Shown: positions 6,742-9,013 of the stretch, piece by piece | Layout of the letters: each line of letters starts with the position of its first letter | How positions within the stretch are numbered: position 1 is the first letter of the stretch | DNA from: an uncultured Ruminococcus sp. | GTDB taxonomy: Bacteria > Bacillota > Clostridia > Oscillospirales > Ruminococcaceae | Reading direction: 5' to 3' | DNA: 9,013 nucleotides | Assembly: GCA_947174085.1 (NCBI GenBank) | Contig: CAMWHN010000075.1 | Span: forward strand, 1 to 9,013 | Program-made: the position numbers and the translations under genes | The notes under the pieces: generated by a model | What the model saw: only the letters and a program-made list of their open reading frames with translations | Database searches by the model: none | What the model was told of the DNA's origin: nothing

Positions 6742-7992
6742 TTATTTTCGCTGTTTTGGATTCTTTTCGTCTTGTTCAGTAGCAGAACTTGTATCACCAT
6801 ATTTTTCAGCCATGCGTTTTCTTGCTTCACGAATTACTGATGTATTATATTCTTTTATTTCAGAACGTGATAATTTTGATTCTTCCTGTAAATTATCAGA
6901 ATAGCGCACTCTATTAGATGGCATATTAGAATTGCCCTGTTGTTTCATTAATTCTTCTTGCTGTTCCATAAGCTTCTGCATCATAGACGGACGGCGTTTA
7001 GAATTTTTTGCTTTTTTACGCTCTGCTTCGCCAATTTTTTCAATACGTTCTTCATTGAACCATGTAAATAATATCACACTCTGTAAAAATGAAAACGCTG
7101 ATGAACATAGCCAATAAAAGCCCACACCTGCCGGCACAGTAAATGCCAGCCAAACAGAAAACAATGGCATAATATAAAGCATTGCATTCATACTGCCCAT
7201 GCTTGGCATATCCGGATTACGTTTTTTCTGCATTCTTTGGGTATAAATTGTAAGTAATAATTGCATGATTCCTGATAAAATTGGTATCAGAAACAGGAAA
7301 AAATTAGAATTTTCAGAAATTTTTGTGCTAGGCGTTTCGTTTAAATTTGCTTTGCCAAATGTGAATGTTCTTGCAAATTCTGTTACTTCTGGAACAAAAT
7401 TAGAATCAATATATGTAATAGCTTTTGTTTTTTCAGTATCATCTTCTATGAAATTAATTTCGCCATTTTCTATAACGGCACGGAATGCATCTGGATTCTG
7501 GAGCATTTTCTCCATAATAATTAATTCCTGACGCATACTATTTTTTTGTAATGCCTGTTCTGCATTGCTGGGGTCTTCATCAATAGAAATTACAATTGCC
7601 TTTGCTTCTTCTATGATATTATTATCATAATTTAAAATATAAGTCATAGGCTTGTACACGACAGCAAGCACACCCCATAATAAAAGCAATGGAATAAAAG
7701 AAGTCAAACAAGAAGAATACGGGTTAATATTCTCGTCTTGGTATAATTTCATTTGTTCCATCTGGAGTTTTTCAGGTTCTTTCTTGTAGCGTTCCTGTAA
7801 TTTTTTTAGTTTCGGATTTAACAACTGCATTCTTGCAGAGCTTTTCTGCTGTTTGTAAGAAATCGGAAACAATATCATTTTTGTTACAAATGTAAACAGG
7901 ATAATTGCAATGCCATAATTACTTACCAAATGATAAATCCATTTCATAAGAGGTCCTAACAGCGCAGCAATAAGATTTGTTATAAAACTCAA
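6742..7992 (-). CDS. yidC: Membrane protein insertase YidC (Oxa1/SpoIIIJ family)
   Basis: YidC inserts membrane proteins, alone or with SecYEG. The 416 residues show an N-terminal amphipathic segment (1-22), TM1 (about 23-44), a cytoplasmic charged hairpin (46-90), TM2 (about 93-117), an extracytoplasmic loop (118-228), TM3 (229-250), TM4 (268-287), TM5 (289-311) and a basic tail (312-416) with coiled-coil character. K38 stands where Bacillus SpoIIIJ has the conserved groove arginine in TM1. No lipobox cysteine is seen at the N-terminus. The protein is longer than the 261-residue SpoIIIJ because of the large loop and tail. The start is TTG at 7990-7992, with GAGGTG (8000-8005) 7 nt upstream; the next Met codon (16) would cut into the first helix. 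Its neighbours yidD and jag are the usual ones. Confidence 0.96.
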   Translation of the reverse strand: MSFITNLIAALLGPLMKWIYHLVSNYGIAIILFTFVTKMILFPISYKQQKSSARMQLLNPKLKKLQERYKKEPEKLQMEQMKLYQDENINPYSSCLTSFIPLLLLWGVLAVVYKPMTYILNYDNNIIEEAKAIVISIDEDPSNAEQALQKNSMRQELIIMEKMLQNPDAFRAVIENGEINFIEDDTEKTKAITYIDSNFVPEVTEFARTFTFGKANLNETPSTKISENSNFFLFLIPILSGIMQLLLTIYTQRMQKKRNPDMPSMGSMNAMLYIMPLFSVWLAFTVPAGVGFYWLCSSAFSFLQSVILFTWFNEERIEKIGEAERKKAKNSKRRPSMMQKLMEQQEELMKQQGNSNMPSNRVRYSDNLQEESKLSRSEIKEYNTSVIREARKRMAEKYGDTSSATEQDEKNPKQRK

Positions 7993-7999
7993 AATTCAG

Positions 8000-8005
8000 C
8001 ACCTC
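8000..8005 (-). promoter_or_regulatory. Ribosome-binding site fixing the TTG start of yidC
   Basis: GAGGTG lies 7 nt before TTG (7990-7992). No ATG or GTG in frame is nearby, and the spacing is ideal, so the TTG start is well supported. Confidence 0.8.
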
Positions 8006-8032
8006 AATTTCTTAGTGTTCCAAATCGAAAAA

Positions 8033-8299
8033 TTAATTATTTTTCTGCTGTGATGATGCAGGATAGACAACCTGCTTCCATGTACAGGAAACAGGGACTT
8101 CATCAATACCGCCTCTTGCCCATGGGTGACAACGTAATATTCTAAACAATGCTAATGCAAGTCCTTTTCCAGTGCCGAAACGTTCAATTGCCGTCAGTGC
8201 ATATTTTGAACAAGTCGGATAATATCTGCAACATCTGGGAAACAATGGTGAGATATATTTTCTATAAAATTTTATCATCAACAACAATATATATTTCAT
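8033..8299 (-). CDS. yidD: Membrane protein insertion efficiency factor YidD
   Basis: YidD is a small membrane-associated protein that improves YidC-dependent insertion. The 88 residues begin with the amphipathic MKYILLLMIKFYRKYISPLF and carry the family motif CRYYPTCSKYA (24-34), then RILRCHPW (53-60) and GGIDEVP (63-69). I chose the ATG at 8299 because AAAAAAGGA (8309-8317) lies 9 nt upstream and the N-terminus fits the family. An in-frame ATG at 8326 overlaps the rnpA stop as ATGA and would add nine residues. It has no ribosome site of its own but could be used by translational coupling. The gene sits between rnpA and yidC, its normal place. The gene call is firm; the start is less so. Confidence 0.93.
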   Translation of the reverse strand: MKYILLLMIKFYRKYISPLFPRCCRYYPTCSKYALTAIERFGTGKGLALALFRILRCHPWARGGIDEVPVSCTWKQVVYPASSQQKNN

Positions 8300-8308
8300 A
8301 ACAGCTTG

Positions 8309-8317
8309 TCCTTTTTT
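8309..8317 (-). promoter_or_regulatory. Ribosome-binding site supporting the shorter yidD start
   Basis: AAAAAAGGA lies 9 nt before the ATG at 8299. The upstream candidate start at 8326 has only CCCTTTAAAAAATCTTG before it, with no purine-rich match. Confidence 0.65.
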
Positions 8318-8322
8318 GTTTA

Positions 8323-8694
8323 TCAAGATTTTTTAAAGGGTTGCTGATATGTTCCAGCGTAAATTTCATGCAAAGCAGGAATGCCATATTTCAACAGCCA
8401 ACGGCTTATTACACAAGAATCAATTTCTGTAATATGCGCCCTTGCAACAATGACAATATCCATTCCGACAGGTGCATAAATTTCCTGTTCACGCCATGCC
8501 TGCCGAATGATTCTTCTTGCTCTGCTACGGCAAACGGCATTTCCAATTTTTTTGCCTGTTGTAATTCCCAGACGGTTATAGGGCAGACGGTTTTGTCTTG
8601 CATAAATAATTACATTCTGTGAAACAACGCATTTTCCTTTATGATAGCAGATTTGAAAATCTTTATTTTGCTTTAATATTTCTGTGTATAACAT
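8323..8694 (-). CDS. rnpA: Ribonuclease P protein component RnpA
   Basis: RnpA is the protein cofactor of the RNase P ribozyme that removes 5' leaders from tRNA precursors. The 123 residues show the family core with basic first helix, GKKIGNAVCRSRARRIIRQAWR (47-68) and MDIVIVAR (78-85). The conserved RNR motif in the RNA-binding helix reads RSR here (56-58). The start at 8694 is fixed by GGAGGT (8702-8707) 7 nt upstream and by family length. An in-frame ATG at 8733 falls inside the terminator palindrome and is rejected. Its stop overlaps a possible yidD ATG. Next to rpmH, as in nearly all bacteria. Confidence 0.96.
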   Translation of the reverse strand: MLYTEILKQNKDFQICYHKGKCVVSQNVIIYARQNRLPYNRLGITTGKKIGNAVCRSRARRIIRQAWREQEIYAPVGMDIVIVARAHITEIDSCVISRWLLKYGIPALHEIYAGTYQQPFKKS

Positions 8695-8701
8695 GATTGC
8701 T

Positions 8702-8707
8702 ACCTCC
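8702..8707 (-). promoter_or_regulatory. Ribosome-binding site fixing the rnpA start
   Basis: GGAGGT is a near-perfect Shine-Dalgarno sequence 7 nt before the ATG at 8694. It excludes the longer frame that begins at 8733. Confidence 0.85.
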
Positions 8708-8717
8708 GTCTGCGAGT

Positions 8718-8752
8718 AAAACAAAAAGACCACAAATCATGATTTGTGGTCT
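8718..8752 (-). terminator. Intrinsic terminator or attenuator between rpmH and rnpA
   Basis: A perfect 26-bp palindrome (8727-8752) begins 6 nt after the rpmH stop codon. In the transcript it forms an 11-bp stem with a 4-nt loop, then TTTTTGTTTT (8718-8727, its first T also pairing at the stem base). This fits an intrinsic terminator. It would let L34 mRNA exceed rnpA mRNA, with read-through feeding the downstream genes. An outer pair, ACTCG (8754-8758) with CGAGT (8713-8717), could enclose the hairpin and U tract. Confidence 0.88.
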
Positions 8753-8758
8753 GACTCG

Positions 8759-8893
8759 TCAATGGGAAAGTCTTTTTCTGCCCTTTGCTCTCCTACGAGC
8801 TAAAACCTTTCTGCCGTTTCTGTCGGACATTCTTTTCATGAAGCCATGCTCTTTTTTTCTGTGCAACTTCTTAGGCTGATAAGTTCTTTTCAT
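8759..8893 (-). CDS. rpmH: 50S ribosomal protein L34
   Basis: This 44-residue, strongly basic protein begins MKRTYQPKKLHRKKEHGF, continues with MKRMSDRNGRKVLARRRAKG and ends in RKRLSH. It is a full-length and near-consensus L34, a component of the large ribosomal subunit that binds 23S rRNA. GAGGAGG (8902-8908) stands 8 nt before the ATG. As the first gene of the cluster it lies behind the window's only leader region, and it is followed at once by a terminator-like hairpin, consistent with high, separate expression. rpmH next to rnpA is expected to face dnaA across the origin, outside this window. Confidence 0.98.
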   Translation of the reverse strand: MKRTYQPKKLHRKKEHGFMKRMSDRNGRKVLARRRAKGRKRLSH

Positions 8894-8926
8894 ATAAAAC
8901 GCCTCCTCTCTGGAATGTCATGCGCC

Positions 8927-8940
8927 CTGACTCCAGTCAG
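8927..8940 (-). other. Small hairpin in the rpmH leader
   Basis: CTGAC (8927-8931) and GTCAG (8936-8940) can pair around a 4-nt loop in the rpmH 5' leader, about 20 nt before the ribosome site. The stem is only 5 bp and has no clear regulatory partner; it may be incidental. Confidence 0.25.
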
Positions 8941-8943
8941 TAC

Positions 8944-8976
8944 AGCATAACAAATTTTCGCACCTCATGCTTTCAA
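8944..8976 (-). promoter_or_regulatory. Possible second rpmH promoter (extended -10)
   Basis: On the minus strand TGTTATGCT (8944-8952) fits an extended -10 element. TTGAAA (8971-8976) stands upstream, but the 21-bp spacer is too long for a normal pair. It may act without a -35, or be chance in AT-rich DNA. Confidence 0.3.
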
Positions 8977-8995
8977 TGTATTTTCATACTATCTT

Positions 8996-9001
8996 ATTAT
9001 A
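8996..9001 (-). promoter_or_regulatory. -10 element of the probable rpmH promoter
   Basis: A perfect TATAAT lies about 100 nt before the rpmH start on the minus strand. Its -35 would fall at or past the window edge and cannot be checked. The implied leader is about 95 nt. No DnaA box is seen between here and rpmH. Confidence 0.5.
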
Positions 9002-9013
9002 GCCGATTTATCG

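Noticed and set aside
8695..8733. 13-residue N-terminal extension of RnpA from an ATG at 8733
   Set aside because: The ATG lies inside the terminator palindrome, and GGAGGT with good spacing points to 8694.
8894..9013. Origin of replication or DnaA boxes upstream of rpmH
   Set aside because: No TTATCCACA-like box is seen on either strand in this stretch. The origin probably lies beyond the window end.

Overview
The window is an AT-rich chromosomal segment with every gene on the minus strand. Read in the direction of transcription (9013 to 1) the order is rpmH - rnpA - yidD - yidC - jag/khpB - mnmE - small zinc-ribbon gene - mnmG - rsmG - noc. This is the conserved origin-proximal cluster of Firmicutes. 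Gene order, AT-rich codon use, strong Shine-Dalgarno sites and the Noc-type ParB protein point to a low-GC Firmicute. A Clostridia member of the Ruminococcus/Oscillospiraceae type is my best guess, inferred from general protein character and not from a search. dnaA and oriC would be expected just beyond position 9013, and soj/parB beyond position 1; neither is visible here.

Layout. From 9013 to about 8700: promoter, leader and rpmH (ribosomal protein L34), then a 26-bp perfect palindrome with a T tract that looks like a terminator or attenuator before rnpA. From 8694 to 5428: rnpA (RNase P protein), yidD, yidC (TTG start) and jag, closely packed; these serve RNA processing and membrane protein insertion. 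From 5427 to 1044: a short spacer with a hairpin and an ATT-rich tract, then mnmE, a 75-residue zinc-ribbon protein and mnmG in a tight block, and rsmG after a 73-nt gap. MnmE and MnmG together modify the tRNA wobble uridine, and RsmG methylates 16S rRNA. A strong intrinsic terminator (986-1023) closes this operon. From 985 to 46: a separate promoter and noc.

Chromosome-segregation signals overlay this layout. A perfect 16-bp parS palindrome lies inside the rsmG coding sequence (1689-1704). A one-mismatch parS lies just downstream of noc (24-39), and the first seven bases of the window match the right half of another parS cut by the window edge. The ParB-family gene present carries Noc-type DNA-specificity residues, so it is probably not the protein that reads these parS sites.

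Most of the window is well-known housekeeping biology, and I see no new defence, mobile or secretion system. The less ordinary items are the in-frame 75-bp repeats in the Jag linker, the zinc-ribbon gene inside the mnmE-mnmG pair, the rpmH-rnpA attenuator with an outer pairing, a Noc without the usual membrane-targeting N-terminus, and a YidC with an enlarged extracytoplasmic loop. No stretch longer than 300 bases is without a gene.
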